Made by a program: the position numbers and the translations under genes. A stretch of 64,000 nt of DNA from Halomonas litopenaei (GTDB lineage: Bacteria > Pseudomonadota > Gammaproteobacteria > Pseudomonadales > Halomonadaceae). This document shows positions 20,728-31,293 of the stretch, one piece after another. The stretch is taken from positions 558,001-622,000 of the forward strand of contig NZ_JAEKJT010000003.1 of NCBI RefSeq assembly GCF_017303055.1. The letters are read 5' to 3'. A model generated the notes under the pieces. It was not told the origin of the DNA. It did no database searches and saw only the letters and a list, made by a program, of their open reading frames with translations. Every line of letters begins with the position of its first letter. The first letter of the stretch is position 1.

Positions 20728-20756
20728 ACAAGGCTGTCACCGACAACCTGAGCTTC

Positions 20757-20785
20757 CCCGGTCCCGAGGCCCTCTCGGGACCGGG
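20757..20785 (+). promoter_or_regulatory. strong intercistronic stem-loop between the two oppA genes
   Basis: A perfect 12-bp stem (20757-20768 with 20774-20785, CCCGGTCCCGAG paired with its complement) around loop GCCCT, with no T tract after it. Such hairpins after a substrate-binding-protein gene commonly stabilise the upstream mRNA segment or partly terminate, raising the binding protein over the permease; that role is inferred here. Confidence 0.75.
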
Positions 20786-20822
20786 CCACTGTCTCCTCGC
20801 CGCTCCGCAAAGGATACCCCCC

Positions 20823-22448
20823 ATGTTGCATGCCGATTCTCGTGCTGGCTCGTTCTCGACCTTGCGGTCCGTGGCCCGTGCGATCTTCACGCTGGCGTCC
20901 GCCTCACTGGCCCTCGGCGCTCAAGCCGCCACGCTGCAGGTAGGCAACGGTGCCGAGCCCAGTACCCTGGATCCGCAGAAGGTCAACGGCAACTGGGAGA
21001 GCCGGATCACCCGGGAGCTGTTTGATCGGCTGATCAATTACGGCCCCGACGGCTCACTGGAGCCGGGCCTGGCCGAATCCTGGACGCTGTCCGAAGACGG
21101 CCTGGTCTACACCTTCACACTGCGCCAGGCTCACTGGTCCGACGGCGAGCCGATCACCGCCGACGATGCCGTCTTCGCGCTGCAACGTCTGGTGACGCCG
21201 GCCACCGCCAACCACAACGCCAACCTCTACTACCCCATCGTCAACGCCCGAGCGATCAACACCGGGAAGGCCGAGCCGGAGAGCCTCGGCGTCAGCGCGC
21301 TGGACACCCACACCCTGGAAATCCGGCTGTCCGAGCCCACCGCCTATTTTCTTCAGGCCATGGCGATGACCGAGGCCGCCCCCCTGCCCCGTCACCTGCT
21401 TACCAGCGGCGTCGAGGACTGGACCCGGCCAGGCACCCTGGTGGCCAGCGGCCCCTTCGTGCTGGTCGACTGGAAGCCCCAGGACAAGGTCGAGGTTAGC
21501 CGCAACCCCCACTACTACGCCGCCGATGAGGTGGCCCTCGACGGTGTCGACTTCCACGCCATCGAGGACACCTCGGCGCTGATGAACCGTTTTCGCTCGG
21601 GCGAACTCGACATCGCCTACGGCGCGGTGCCTTCCGCGCGGTTCGAGTGGGCCCAGGAGAACCTGAGCGAATCGCTGCGGGTAGGTCCGCTGATCGGCAG
21701 CTACTTCTATATGCTCAACCTGCGTGACGGCACGCCGCTGAGCGATAAGCGAGTGCGCGAGGCACTGAATCTGGCGCTGGACCGCGAGGTCATCACCGAA
21801 CGCCTGCTGGGCATAGGCCAGACGCCGTCTTACTGGTTCGTGCCGCGCACCATCGCCTCGCCCACCTCGGCCCGCCTCGACTTCCATGACCAGGACATGG
21901 ACAGCCGCCGAGCCAGGGCCCGGATGCTGCTGGAACAAGCCGGCTACGGGCCCGATCGACCGCTTGAACTGGAGCTTTCCTACAACACCCTGGAAGACCA
22001 CAAGAAGATCGCCGTGGCCATCGCCGCCATGTGGCGCCCACTGGGTGTGGAGATCGAACTGGTCAATCGCGAGGCGGCGGTGCACTTCGCCGGCCTGCGC
22101 CAGGGCGACTTCGAGATCGCCCGCTACGGTTTCGTGGCCACGGTCAACGACCCCTACGACTTCCTCAACGCCTACGCGGCGGGCGGCTCGGCGGCGGCCA
22201 GCACCGGCTACGCGGATCCCGAGTACGACGCCCTGGTCGAGGCCAGCACCCATGAGCTCGACGTGGACCGACGCGCCGCGCTGATGACCGAGGCCGAGAA
22301 GCGCCTGCTGGACGCCGACGTGATGCTGCCGATCTACGACTACGTGGTCGTCAATCTGGTCTCGCCGGACGTCGAGGGCTGGCAGCCCACGGCGCTCGAT
22401 GTGCATCCGCTGCGCTACGTGTCCGTGGACGAGGCAGCCGCAAAATGA
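20823..22448 (+). CDS. oppA: oligopeptide ABC transporter, periplasmic substrate-binding protein 2
   Basis: A 541-residue SBP_bac_5 protein and tandem paralogue of the preceding gene (shared segments such as GNGAEPSTLDPQKVNGNWESRI, YYPIVNARAINTG, GSYFYMLNLRDGTPLSDKRVREALN and DHKKIAVAIAAMWRPLGVEIELVN). A signal peptide with cleavage near ALGAQA is present. The ATG at 20823 sits behind AAAGGATA. Its N-terminal mature sequence resembles E. coli OppA/MppA more than the first paralogue does. Two binding proteins serving one permease suggests a broadened substrate range; which peptide each binds is unknown. Confidence 0.92.
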   Translation: MLHADSRAGSFSTLRSVARAIFTLASASLALGAQAATLQVGNGAEPSTLDPQKVNGNWESRITRELFDRLINYGPDGSLEPGLAESWTLSEDGLVYTFTLRQAHWSDGEPITADDAVFALQRLVTPATANHNANLYYPIVNARAINTGKAEPESLGVSALDTHTLEIRLSEPTAYFLQAMAMTEAAPLPRHLLTSGVEDWTRPGTLVASGPFVLVDWKPQDKVEVSRNPHYYAADEVALDGVDFHAIEDTSALMNRFRSGELDIAYGAVPSARFEWAQENLSESLRVGPLIGSYFYMLNLRDGTPLSDKRVREALNLALDREVITERLLGIGQTPSYWFVPRTIASPTSARLDFHDQDMDSRRARARMLLEQAGYGPDRPLELELSYNTLEDHKKIAVAIAAMWRPLGVEIELVNREAAVHFAGLRQGDFEIARYGFVATVNDPYDFLNAYAAGGSAAASTGYADPEYDALVEASTHELDVDRRAALMTEAEKRLLDADVMLPIYDYVVVNLVSPDVEGWQPTALDVHPLRYVSVDEAAAK

Positions 22449-22560
22449 GCAAGCCCGGCCCCACCCTACCGCTGGGACACCCTCGCCCAGCCCCGATCCA
22501 TGAACCCATTGGGCGCGGCCGCGAACGCCCCGCCCGCCGCCGCAAGCGAGGAACGGCACC

Positions 22561-23487
22561 ATGCTGAGCTATACCCTCAAGCGCCTGGCTCAGGCCATTC
22601 CGACGATGCTGATCGTCATCACCATCGCCTTCTTTCTGATGCGCATCGCTCCCGGCGGCCCCTTCGACGGCGAACGCGCGCTGCCACCGGAGATCGAGGC
22701 CAACCTGATGGCCGCCTACCACCTGGACGAGCCGCTGTGGCAGCAGTACTTCCGCTATCTGGGCAACCTGGCCCAGGGCGACTTCGGCCCCTCGTTCAAG
22801 TACAAGGACTTCACCGTCACCGAACTGATCCTGCAGGGCTTCCCGGTGAGCCTGCAGATCGGCGGTCTGGCGATGCTGCTGGCGCTGGCGATCGGGCTGC
22901 CGCTGGGCATCATTGCCGCGCTGAAACGCAATACCGCCGTGGACTACGCGGTCATGGGCACGGCGCTGGCCGGGATAGCGGTGCCCAATTTCGTGGTCGC
23001 CCCGGTGCTGGCGCTGGTCTTCGGGGTCATGCTGGGCTGGCTGCCTGCCGGTGGCTGGAACGACGGCGCCCTGCCCAATCTGATCCTGCCGGTGATCGCC
23101 CTGTCGATCCAGCAGATCGCCTACATCGCCCGCATGATGCGCGCCAGCATGATCGAGGTGATGGGCAGTCACTATATTCGCACCGCCCGGGCCAAGGGCC
23201 TGACCGAGGCCGAGGTGGTCTGGCGCCACGCGCTGCGTCCGGCGCTGCTGCCGGTGACCTCCTACCTGGGTCCGGCCATCGCCGGCATCATCACCGGCTC
23301 GGTGGTGATCGAACAGATCTTCGGCATCCCCGGGATCGGGCGTTACTTCGTCCAAGGCGCGCTCAACCGGGACTATACCCTGGTGATGGGCACGGTGGTG
23401 TTCTACGGCGCGCTGATCGTGCTGATGAACCTGATCGTCGACCTGATCTATTCCGCCCTCGACCCCCAAATCCGCTACGACGACTGA
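22561..23487 (+). CDS. oppB: oligopeptide ABC transporter permease OppB
   Basis: A 308-residue inner-membrane permease (BPD_transp_1) with about six spans. N-terminal TLKRLAQAIPTMLIVITIAFFLMRIAPGGPFD is the OppB/DppB signature, and the EAA loop that contacts the ATPase is in RTARAKGLTEAEVVWRHALRPALLPVTSYLGP. Length equals E. coli OppB (306). It starts 112 bases after the second oppA and is followed by oppC after 9 bases. Confidence 0.95.
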   Translation: MLSYTLKRLAQAIPTMLIVITIAFFLMRIAPGGPFDGERALPPEIEANLMAAYHLDEPLWQQYFRYLGNLAQGDFGPSFKYKDFTVTELILQGFPVSLQIGGLAMLLALAIGLPLGIIAALKRNTAVDYAVMGTALAGIAVPNFVVAPVLALVFGVMLGWLPAGGWNDGALPNLILPVIALSIQQIAYIARMMRASMIEVMGSHYIRTARAKGLTEAEVVWRHALRPALLPVTSYLGPAIAGIITGSVVIEQIFGIPGIGRYFVQGALNRDYTLVMGTVVFYGALIVLMNLIVDLIYSALDPQIRYDD

Positions 23488-23496
23488 GGCGACGCC

Positions 23497-24378
23497 ATGA
23501 CCACCGATACCCTCGCCCCCAGCGCCCCTGCCGGCGACAGCCTTGGCCGCGATGCCTGGCGGCGCCTGACTCAGAACCGCGCCGCCATGGTCAGCCTGTG
23601 GCTATTGGGCGCCATGACCCTGGCCTGCTTTATCGGCCCCTGGCTAACCCCCTGGGGGCTGGCCGACGTTGACTGGAACGCCTTTGATGTAGGACCCACC
23701 CTGGAGGGTGGCCACTGGCTCGGCACCGACGCCAACGGCCGCGACCTGCTGACCCGAACCCTCTACGGGGGCCAGGTATCGCTGTCGGTGGCGCTGGTGG
23801 CGACCTTCGTCAGCCTGATCATCGGCGTGCTGTATGGCGCCATCTCCGGCTATGTCGGCGGTCGCCTGGACAACCTGATGATGCGCTTCGTCGACATCAT
23901 GTACTCGCTGCCCTTCATGTTCCTGGTGATCCTGCTGATGGTGGTATTCGGCCGCAACATCTTCCTGATCTACGCCGCCATCGGCGCGGTGGAGTGGCTC
24001 GACATGGCCCGCATCGTGCGCGGCCAGACCCTGGCGCTCAAGCAGCGTGAATTTGTCGAGGCGGCCCACGCGCTGGGCGTCAAGGACGGCAAGATCGTCA
24101 CCCGTCACCTGATTCCGAACGCCATCGGCCCGGTGATCGTCTACGTCACCCTGACGGTGCCCAAGGTCATCCTGCTGGAGAGCTTCCTGTCCTTCCTCGG
24201 CCTCGGCGTGCAGGAGCCGCTGACCAGCTGGGGCGTGCTGATCTCCGAGGGGGCCGACATGATGCAGACCTCACCCTGGATGCTGCTGGTGCCCTCGGTG
24301 TTCCTGGCGCTGACGCTGTTCTGCCTGAACTTCCTCGGCGACGGCCTGCGTGACGCCCTGGACCCCAAGACCCGCTAA
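23497..24378 (+). CDS. oppC: oligopeptide ABC transporter permease OppC
   Basis: A 293-residue second permease subunit. The N-terminal OppC_N region (DAWRRLTQNRAAMVSLWLLGAM) precedes LGTDANGRDLLTRTLYGGQVSL, the family signature, and the EAA loop FVEAAHALGVKDGKIVTRHLIPN. It overlaps nothing and is 20 bases from the ATPase gene, so oppB-oppC-oppDF are surely one transcript. Confidence 0.95.
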   Translation: MTTDTLAPSAPAGDSLGRDAWRRLTQNRAAMVSLWLLGAMTLACFIGPWLTPWGLADVDWNAFDVGPTLEGGHWLGTDANGRDLLTRTLYGGQVSLSVALVATFVSLIIGVLYGAISGYVGGRLDNLMMRFVDIMYSLPFMFLVILLMVVFGRNIFLIYAAIGAVEWLDMARIVRGQTLALKQREFVEAAHALGVKDGKIVTRHLIPNAIGPVIVYVTLTVPKVILLESFLSFLGLGVQEPLTSWGVLISEGADMMQTSPWMLLVPSVFLALTLFCLNFLGDGLRDALDPKTR

Positions 24379-24398
24379 GTGACGACGGAGACGCGACC

Positions 24399-26033
<1,635 letters not shown>

Positions 26034-26051
26034 CGAAGGGTCGCCAGCATG

Positions 26052-26083
26052 ACACCAGGCTCTGCCTAGACAGCGCCTGGTGT
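26052..26083. terminator. stem-loop between convergent opp operon and metallo-hydrolase gene
   Basis: Inverted repeat ACACCAGGC (26052-26060) and GCCTGGTGT (26075-26083) with a 14-base loop that can pair further. It lies just after the opp ATPase stop. There is no clear T tract, so a weak or Rho-assisted terminator. Confidence 0.45.
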
Positions 26084-26128
26084 GCGATGGCAGCGGTCGC
26101 CGCCTTCGCTATTGCTCGCTTGGTGTCC

Positions 26129-27208
26129 TTACTCTGCCGGGTGCTCACCTGCGTAGACGCGCTCGGCCTGGGCCAGCGAGCAGCTCATCAACAGGTCCAG
26201 GGCACCCAGCGACTGGTCGCTGACGAAGGGGTGTGGAGCGCCTTCCTCACGCTGCTTCAAGGCCTCGATACGCTGAAGAGAGTTGTCCCGGGTGGGATGG
26301 TTGGAGAGAAAGACATCGACGTCATGTTCTGCGGCGATCGCCTTCATCCGCGCGGCTGAGGCTGAGTACTCACGCAAGCGAGCTTCATCCGGCCCGAAAT
26401 TGAAACCGGTGCCTCCCCAGAGCACGGCGTGGTGGGTCGACTCACCATCCTTGAGTGGAATGACCAGCGACAGTGTGCCCGGCGTATGACCAGGGGTAAC
26501 GTAGGCGTCGATAGAGGTATCACCAAGGGTGATCGCTTCGCCATCGGCCACGGTGACATCACGGACCGGAGGCTCGCCCCAGCGCGGGTTATCGATCGCC
26601 AGCTCCGGCTGCTCCAGCGCTATCCAGTCAGCATCGCTCATCACTACCTGGGCACCGTAGGCGTCGACCAGATATTGCTGACCACCATAGTGATCACCAT
26701 GGGCATGGGTCACGATCAGGGTAGTGATGTCGCCAGGATCAAGCCCGAGATCGACGAGCCCTTGCTCGATAAAACGCTCGGCTTCCTCATTGTTGTTCAG
26801 GGCATCGATCAGAATGATGCCCTCACTGGTGGTGACCGCCCAGCTCGCGACGCCCGGAGTACCGACATAGTAGAGGTTATCAAACACCCGGGTCGGCATT
26901 GGTTCTGCCGGGCCGCGCCGGTTTTCCCGGTGGGACTCACGATGCTCGTGCTCGGCGCCACTGCCCTTGGGACGCTGCCCTGCCACCTTGAGACGAGTGG
27001 ACAGGTCACACAGGCTAGCCAACCCCGGAAACGCCTGACCGGCAGCCAGGCCCCGTTCGGCGATCGCCTGAGCCAGGATATCGGGCGCTTCGCTGTCAGC
27101 AACGTCCGCCACTGCTGACAGGCTGATCAGCGCCACCGGCAGACCTAGACCCAGCGTGATCGCCTGCCGTGCCACGTTTCGCCGAGTCGGATTGGATAGG
27201 TGCTTCAT
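26129..27208 (-). CDS. exported metallo-beta-lactamase-fold hydrolase, subclass B3-like
   Basis: A 359-residue MBL-fold protein whose zinc motif is intact: THAHGDHYGGQ (HxHxDH), TPGHTPGTLSL (third His), and a C-terminal SNHPTRDNS His. The HTPG and LSNHP segments resemble subclass B3 beta-lactamases rather than glyoxalase II. The N-terminus is an export signal with twin Arg (RRNVARQ followed by a hydrophobic stretch ending near AVADVA); Sec or Tat is open because the Tat consensus is incomplete. The ATG at 27208 sits behind AAGGAA. A role against beta-lactams is possible but unproven; quorum lactones or other esters are equally open. Downstream of a TonB receptor on the same strand, 61 bases away. 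Confidence 0.85.
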   Translation of the reverse strand: MKHLSNPTRRNVARQAITLGLGLPVALISLSAVADVADSEAPDILAQAIAERGLAAGQAFPGLASLCDLSTRLKVAGQRPKGSGAEHEHRESHRENRRGPAEPMPTRVFDNLYYVGTPGVASWAVTTSEGIILIDALNNNEEAERFIEQGLVDLGLDPGDITTLIVTHAHGDHYGGQQYLVDAYGAQVVMSDADWIALEQPELAIDNPRWGEPPVRDVTVADGEAITLGDTSIDAYVTPGHTPGTLSLVIPLKDGESTHHAVLWGGTGFNFGPDEARLREYSASAARMKAIAAEHDVDVFLSNHPTRDNSLQRIEALKQREEGAPHPFVSDQSLGALDLLMSCSLAQAERVYAGEHPAE

Positions 27209-27269
27209 TTTCAGTTCCTTAAACAAAATCAGGGCGGCATCGATTCGATAGAGGCCGGTCATCACGTGC

Positions 27270-29207
27270 TCAGAATTCCATCTCCAGCCCAACCCAATAG
27301 CGTCGTCCATCATCAACATGGCCGAAATTGTCGTAGTCGATATCCTTGTCAGTCAGGTTGTAGATGCCTGCCAATAGCTCTAGCCGAGGCGTCGCCTGCC
27401 ATCCCAGGCCGGTGTCCCAGGTGGCATAGGATGGGGCACGAATGGAGGTACTGCTGTTACTCGACAAGTTGACCGGCTGGCTTTCCTCACCACGGAAGGT
27501 AAAGCGCAGCCAGGGCGCTAAGCTGTCACTGGCCTGCCAGTTCAGCGTGGTTGTGAACAGGTGGCGCGGCACCTGGGTCAGAGGCTGTCCCTCGTTGTCA
27601 CCGCTCTTCTGCTCGGAGTCGGTGTAGGTGTATGACGCCAGGGCCTGAACTCGCTGCCCTACTGGTATGGTGAGACTAGCTTCCACTCCCTGGGTAATAG
27701 CGTCATCAATGTTGACGTTGGTGCGAGCATCCGGATCCCCCGTCGCCGCATCGCCGCAGTCACGGCCCCCGCAGCCCACGGTGGCAATCTTGTCATCGAA
27801 GTCGTTGTAGAACAGGGTCAGGCTGGCCTGCAGGCCTCCGGCGCCATCATGGACCAGCCCCATCTCGTAGCTGCGAGACTCTTCCGCATCCAGATCCGGG
27901 TTGCCGTAAATATCGCCCCCACGACTCTCCTGGACCCACTCCCCTGACAGCTCACGCAGGTTAGGCGCACGAAAACCAGTGGACATGCCACCTTTCATCG
28001 TCCATTCGTCGGCAAAGTCCCACACACCATAAAGACGGGGGCTGTAGTGGTCGCCGAAGAACTCGTGATCATCCATGCGAAGACCTGCGGTGAGGGCAAC
28101 GCGGTCCGTCAGAAACCACTCATCCTCGACAAACAACGCGTACTGATAGACGGTGATCTCGTCGGTATCGGAGAGCGCATTGGTCGTCGTATCCTGAAGC
28201 CTTTCGTCTTCCCAGGTAGCGCCAAAGGTGACGAAGTGATCGGCCAACGGCAGCACCCAGCGCGAATCGGCTACGGTGTTGCGGATCTCGATATCGCGCC
28301 CAACGTTGTCGGTCTCTTCCCGCTGGAGGTAAGAATCGGAGGTCATGGCGCCCCACCTGCCCTGAAGGGAGAGCGCTAGCGTCTTGTGCCGGTTCTCGGT
28401 TTCGCTGTCGCTTGATCGCTCTGGCAATGAAAATCCCGCCCGGCTGGTGCGCTCCTGCTTGCGCCGACTGGCATCAAAGGAAAAGGCGTGCTCGTCGCTT
28501 GCCTGCCAGGAGAGGCGAGCCGCCAGATTGTCGAACTCGCGCTTGGCATAGCCCCGCTCGATCTTGTCTTCCTGACGATGCTGGTATTGGCCACTAAGCT
28601 GCACACCGAGCACATCGCTGATCAAAGGTCCCGACACATATAGCTGGTTGTTGAATTCGTTGCCGGAATCGCTGTCTTCCTGAATTGTCGCTTCGCTGCG
28701 CACGCTGGTGACCCATTCATCACTGACCTTGCGGGTGATGACGTTGATCACACCTCCTATCGCGTCGGAGCCGTAAAGAGTCGACATGGGCCCCCGGATG
28801 ACCTCGATACGCTCGATGGCGCTGAGCGGCGGCAGCCAGTCCTTCTGAAAGCCGCCACCACCACTGGGCTGGGATTCCCGAGAGGTTTGGCGGCGGCCAT
28901 CCACCAACCACAGCGTGTATTGGGGGGGCATACCCCGCAAGCTGATATCTTCACCGTCGCCACCTCCCGTGACGACAACCCCTGGAACATCCTGGAGAGC
29001 ATCGGTGATGTCACGATATGCACGCCTCTCCAAGGACTCGCGAGTGACGACACTGACGGAAGCTGGGGCATTGCTGACGGTCTGCTCGTAACCCGCGGCA
29101 GTGACGACGATATCGTCAAGATTGATGTCATCCTGAGCGTGGACCACCAGCGGGGCAGCGCCACTAAGAGGAACAACCACCCAAGGGAGCAAAGATCGCG
29201 AAAGCAT
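27270..29207 (-). CDS. TonB-dependent outer membrane receptor, CirA/FepA type
   Basis: A 645-residue outer-membrane receptor. After a signal peptide (MLSRSLLPW... ending near VVHAQ) the TonB box-like region (DDIVVTAAG), the plug domain (SVVTRESLERRAYRDITDALQDVPGV, SLRGMPPQYTLWLVDGRR, YGSDAIGGVINVITRK) and a 22-strand barrel ending in an aromatic residue (YWVGLEMEF) are all present. The GMPPQYTLWLVDGRR segment is typical of catecholate-siderophore and colicin I receptors. A cluster of Cys (VGCGGRDCGD) is in an extracellular loop. Ligand unknown; no exbB/tonB or transporter gene is adjacent. Start chosen at 29207 for the signal peptide; the ribosome site is weak. Confidence 0.9.
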   Translation of the reverse strand: MLSRSLLPWVVVPLSGAAPLVVHAQDDINLDDIVVTAAGYEQTVSNAPASVSVVTRESLERRAYRDITDALQDVPGVVVTGGGDGEDISLRGMPPQYTLWLVDGRRQTSRESQPSGGGGFQKDWLPPLSAIERIEVIRGPMSTLYGSDAIGGVINVITRKVSDEWVTSVRSEATIQEDSDSGNEFNNQLYVSGPLISDVLGVQLSGQYQHRQEDKIERGYAKREFDNLAARLSWQASDEHAFSFDASRRKQERTSRAGFSLPERSSDSETENRHKTLALSLQGRWGAMTSDSYLQREETDNVGRDIEIRNTVADSRWVLPLADHFVTFGATWEDERLQDTTTNALSDTDEITVYQYALFVEDEWFLTDRVALTAGLRMDDHEFFGDHYSPRLYGVWDFADEWTMKGGMSTGFRAPNLRELSGEWVQESRGGDIYGNPDLDAEESRSYEMGLVHDGAGGLQASLTLFYNDFDDKIATVGCGGRDCGDAATGDPDARTNVNIDDAITQGVEASLTIPVGQRVQALASYTYTDSEQKSGDNEGQPLTQVPRHLFTTTLNWQASDSLAPWLRFTFRGEESQPVNLSSNSSTSIRAPSYATWDTGLGWQATPRLELLAGIYNLTDKDIDYDNFGHVDDGRRYWVGLEMEF

Positions 29208-29655
29208 GGAGAACACCAGTATCGTCAATTCGTATTGAACGTTATTAGTTCTCAATTCTAGAGAGGTCGATGCCGTCCAAACAGCGTTAAGCGGCCTTTT
29301 GGCCATGCTTTCGTCACAACGGCATGTTCTATTTTCCGCAACCATGCCGCTCGTACCCATCGCCGCAGATGGCTATCGCCCTCGTCCACAGCGCCACGTT
29401 GACGGTTGCGCCAAGCGGCAATGCGAACCCTCGGGAAAGCGCTGAGCGCAATGAGAGACCAGGCGCCCGCAGCACAGTCCATGGCGCCTATGTGATACAG
29501 GTGAAGAATGAGAGCATCGCGCAACGTAGCGAATCGTCCGCGCAGCCGTTTCTACCGTGGTTCCTTAGCTACCTACCAACGACAGCGCCCCTCCAGGGAG
29601 GGGCGCTGTGGGGCCAGTGTCTGTGGCCGTGGCCGTGGTCTTGCGACCAAACGGA
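29208..29655. other. intergenic region between fadL and the TonB receptor gene
   Basis: This 448-base stretch carries the fadL terminator (29582-29609) and the leader and promoter of the receptor gene. It is somewhat AT-rich at 29221-29265 immediately before the receptor start. I found no full match to the Fur box. Open frames in it are short and lack ribosome sites. Confidence 0.45.
29582..29609 (-). terminator. fadL terminator
   Basis: A 13-bp perfect GC-rich inverted repeat (29582-29594 with 29597-29609, ACAGCGCCCCTCC and its complement) 47 bases after the fadL stop; read on the minus strand it is followed by CGTTGGT. Confidence 0.7.
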
Positions 29656-30978
29656 TCAGAAGCGGTAGGTGACCTGGGCACCAAAGGCCTGGGCGGTGTT
29701 CTCGAAGTCCGCCTCGTAGGTGCCGCGGTTTTCCTCTTCCTGGGACAGTTCCGCGTCGGACTCATGAATGTAGCTGTAGGCCACGTCCACGGTCAGATCC
29801 GGCATCGGCGTCCAGCCGGCACCGAGTGAGAAGATGATGCGATCATCGGACGGCACCCGCACGCTGCGATATTCGTCCTTGATCGGTGTCTCGTCGTAGG
29901 CCAGGCCGGTACGCAGGACCCACTGGGGATTCAGCTGGTAGGTAGTACCCACGGAGTACTGCCAGCTGTCCTCGTAGTTCTGGGCCTCGACGATTTCACG
30001 CACATCATTCTCGACGCGCAGCTCGTCAAACTCGCTCCAGTTGGTCATGGCGGCACCGGCCATCACCGTCCATCGGTCGTTGATCTGGTGAGTGGCCGAG
30101 AAATCCCAGACGGCAGGCAGGGTAATGGACAGGGCGGCGTCCGCAGCCTGGGTCCGCGTACCTGCCGCGATTGTGCCAGGGAAGGGGCCGGCCTGCGCGC
30201 CACGGACGTTGGTAAAGCGCGCCTTGCCCTCCAGGTCATACTCCACTTCGGAGTGATAGGCGAAGCCGAAGGTGGTGTGTTCCCAGGGCTTGTACATGGC
30301 GCCCAGGGTATAGCCCCAGGCGTTGTCATCACCCTCAATGTCGACATCGCCTTCACCCGCGATACCATTGCCGCCCAGAGGCGCACCGGTTGCAGCGTCG
30401 AACAGGCCTACGGGGCCACCCTGGGTATTGGCGGTCAGCTCGCCGTCGATCTGGTTATAGGTCAGACCGAAGCCCGCCGAGAACTGTTCGCTGAACTTGA
30501 CCGAGATGGTCGGCTGGACGGTCACCACCTCAACCTTGCTGCGATCGCCAAAGAAGCGGCCCTGGAATTGACCTTCGTAGTCGGTGATCAAACCGAAGGG
30601 CGCATACACGCCGAGACCGAAGTGCAGGTTGTCATTGATCGGCTGCACGTAGAAACCGAACGGAATCACACTGTTGGGCACCATATCGCCTTCGTTGGAA
30701 CCCGTTGCGCTGCCATCGGCATTCTTGATATCGGTATCCACGGTCAGGAAGGCGGCACCGGCGGTGACCTGAGCGCGATCAAGAAACGACATGCCGGCGG
30801 GGTTGCCGAACACGATGCTGGCATCATTGACGGTAGAGGCGCGGCCCGCATTGGAAGTGCCCTGCCCGCTGACACCTTGCTCATTCAGCTGGAAGGCACC
30901 GGCCATGGCTTGACCAGAAAGAGCGGAGGCGGCCACGGCAACCGCCAGGGTCAACGGCTTGACTTTGTTATAGATCAT
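29656..30978 (-). CDS. fadL: FadL-family outer membrane long-chain fatty acid transporter
   Basis: A 440-residue outer-membrane porin of the FadL/TodX family, passing long-chain fatty acids or other hydrophobic compounds. A clear signal peptide ends at QAMA; the mature start GAFQLNEQGVSGQGTSNAGRAS is the N-terminal hatch segment, followed by the conserved FGNPAGM motif, and the chain ends in a beta strand with terminal Phe (TYRF). The start at 30978 has AAGGACG; the frame is open 38 codons upstream without similarity. The gene stands alone between terminator and merR. Substrate is inferred from family only. Confidence 0.92.
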   Translation of the reverse strand: MIYNKVKPLTLAVAVAASALSGQAMAGAFQLNEQGVSGQGTSNAGRASTVNDASIVFGNPAGMSFLDRAQVTAGAAFLTVDTDIKNADGSATGSNEGDMVPNSVIPFGFYVQPINDNLHFGLGVYAPFGLITDYEGQFQGRFFGDRSKVEVVTVQPTISVKFSEQFSAGFGLTYNQIDGELTANTQGGPVGLFDAATGAPLGGNGIAGEGDVDIEGDDNAWGYTLGAMYKPWEHTTFGFAYHSEVEYDLEGKARFTNVRGAQAGPFPGTIAAGTRTQAADAALSITLPAVWDFSATHQINDRWTVMAGAAMTNWSEFDELRVENDVREIVEAQNYEDSWQYSVGTTYQLNPQWVLRTGLAYDETPIKDEYRSVRVPSDDRIIFSLGAGWTPMPDLTVDVAYSYIHESDAELSQEEENRGTYEADFENTAQAFGAQVTYRF

Positions 30979-31089
30979 CTCGACGTCCTTAATATCAGCA
31001 AGCGTGTCGGCGCATTTATTATCGGCTGGCACCGCCTTTGTTAGCGGGCTTGATCGCAGTGTTTGCGAAGGCGGGCTAGAGTTCAAGGC

Positions 31090-31103
31090 CAAACGTTCGT
31101 TTT
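31090..31103. promoter_or_regulatory. possible PsrA-like fatty-acid operator upstream of fadL
   Basis: CAAAC-GTTC-GTTTT, an AAACG/CGTTT dyad that fits the PsrA consensus (G/C)AAAC-N2-4-GTTT(G/C) except for the last base. It lies about 112 bases upstream of the fadL start. PsrA controls fatty-acid genes in pseudomonads; the match is short. Confidence 0.3.
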
Positions 31104-31208
31104 AATAGCTAATTTGCTCATACTTTGGTCCAACGAATTTTGCTGATAACGTCAATTCAGTGACTTAGGACTTCATGCTTTGTTGTTTACGGCATACAAA
31201 ATATCCCC

Positions 31209-31240
31209 TTGACCATTGGGTAACACAAAGGTTTTACACT
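31209..31240 (+). promoter_or_regulatory. MerR-type operator-promoter of the merR-copA operon
   Basis: TTGACC (31209-31214) and TACACT (31235-31240) are separated by 20 bases, the over-long spacing characteristic of MerR-family promoters. Between them lies an imperfect dyad ACCATTGGGT / ACACAAAGGT (31212-31232; 8 of 10 positions symmetrical). The regulator gene is first in the transcript, so the system should be self-regulated. Confidence 0.8.
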
Positions 31241-31293
31241 GACATTGCACCACATCGCTCCCTGTCCCGCGCCACCCCGCCCAAGGAGACAAG

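Larger units (their letters stand above)
30979..31293. other. fadL-merR divergent intergenic region
   Basis: This 315-base, relatively AT-rich gap contains a candidate PsrA-type operator (31090-31103) on the fadL side and the MerR-type promoter/operator of the copper operon (31209-31240). No coding sequence is seen. Confidence 0.6.

Noticed and set aside
21054-22562. 502-codon frame antisense to the second oppA gene
   Set aside because: It covers a well-supported gene and its product is low-complexity Gly/His/Gln-rich, typical of an antisense shadow.
29208-29280. Fur box in front of the TonB-dependent receptor
   Set aside because: The AT-rich leader matches the 19-bp Fur consensus at only about 9 positions; too weak to list.
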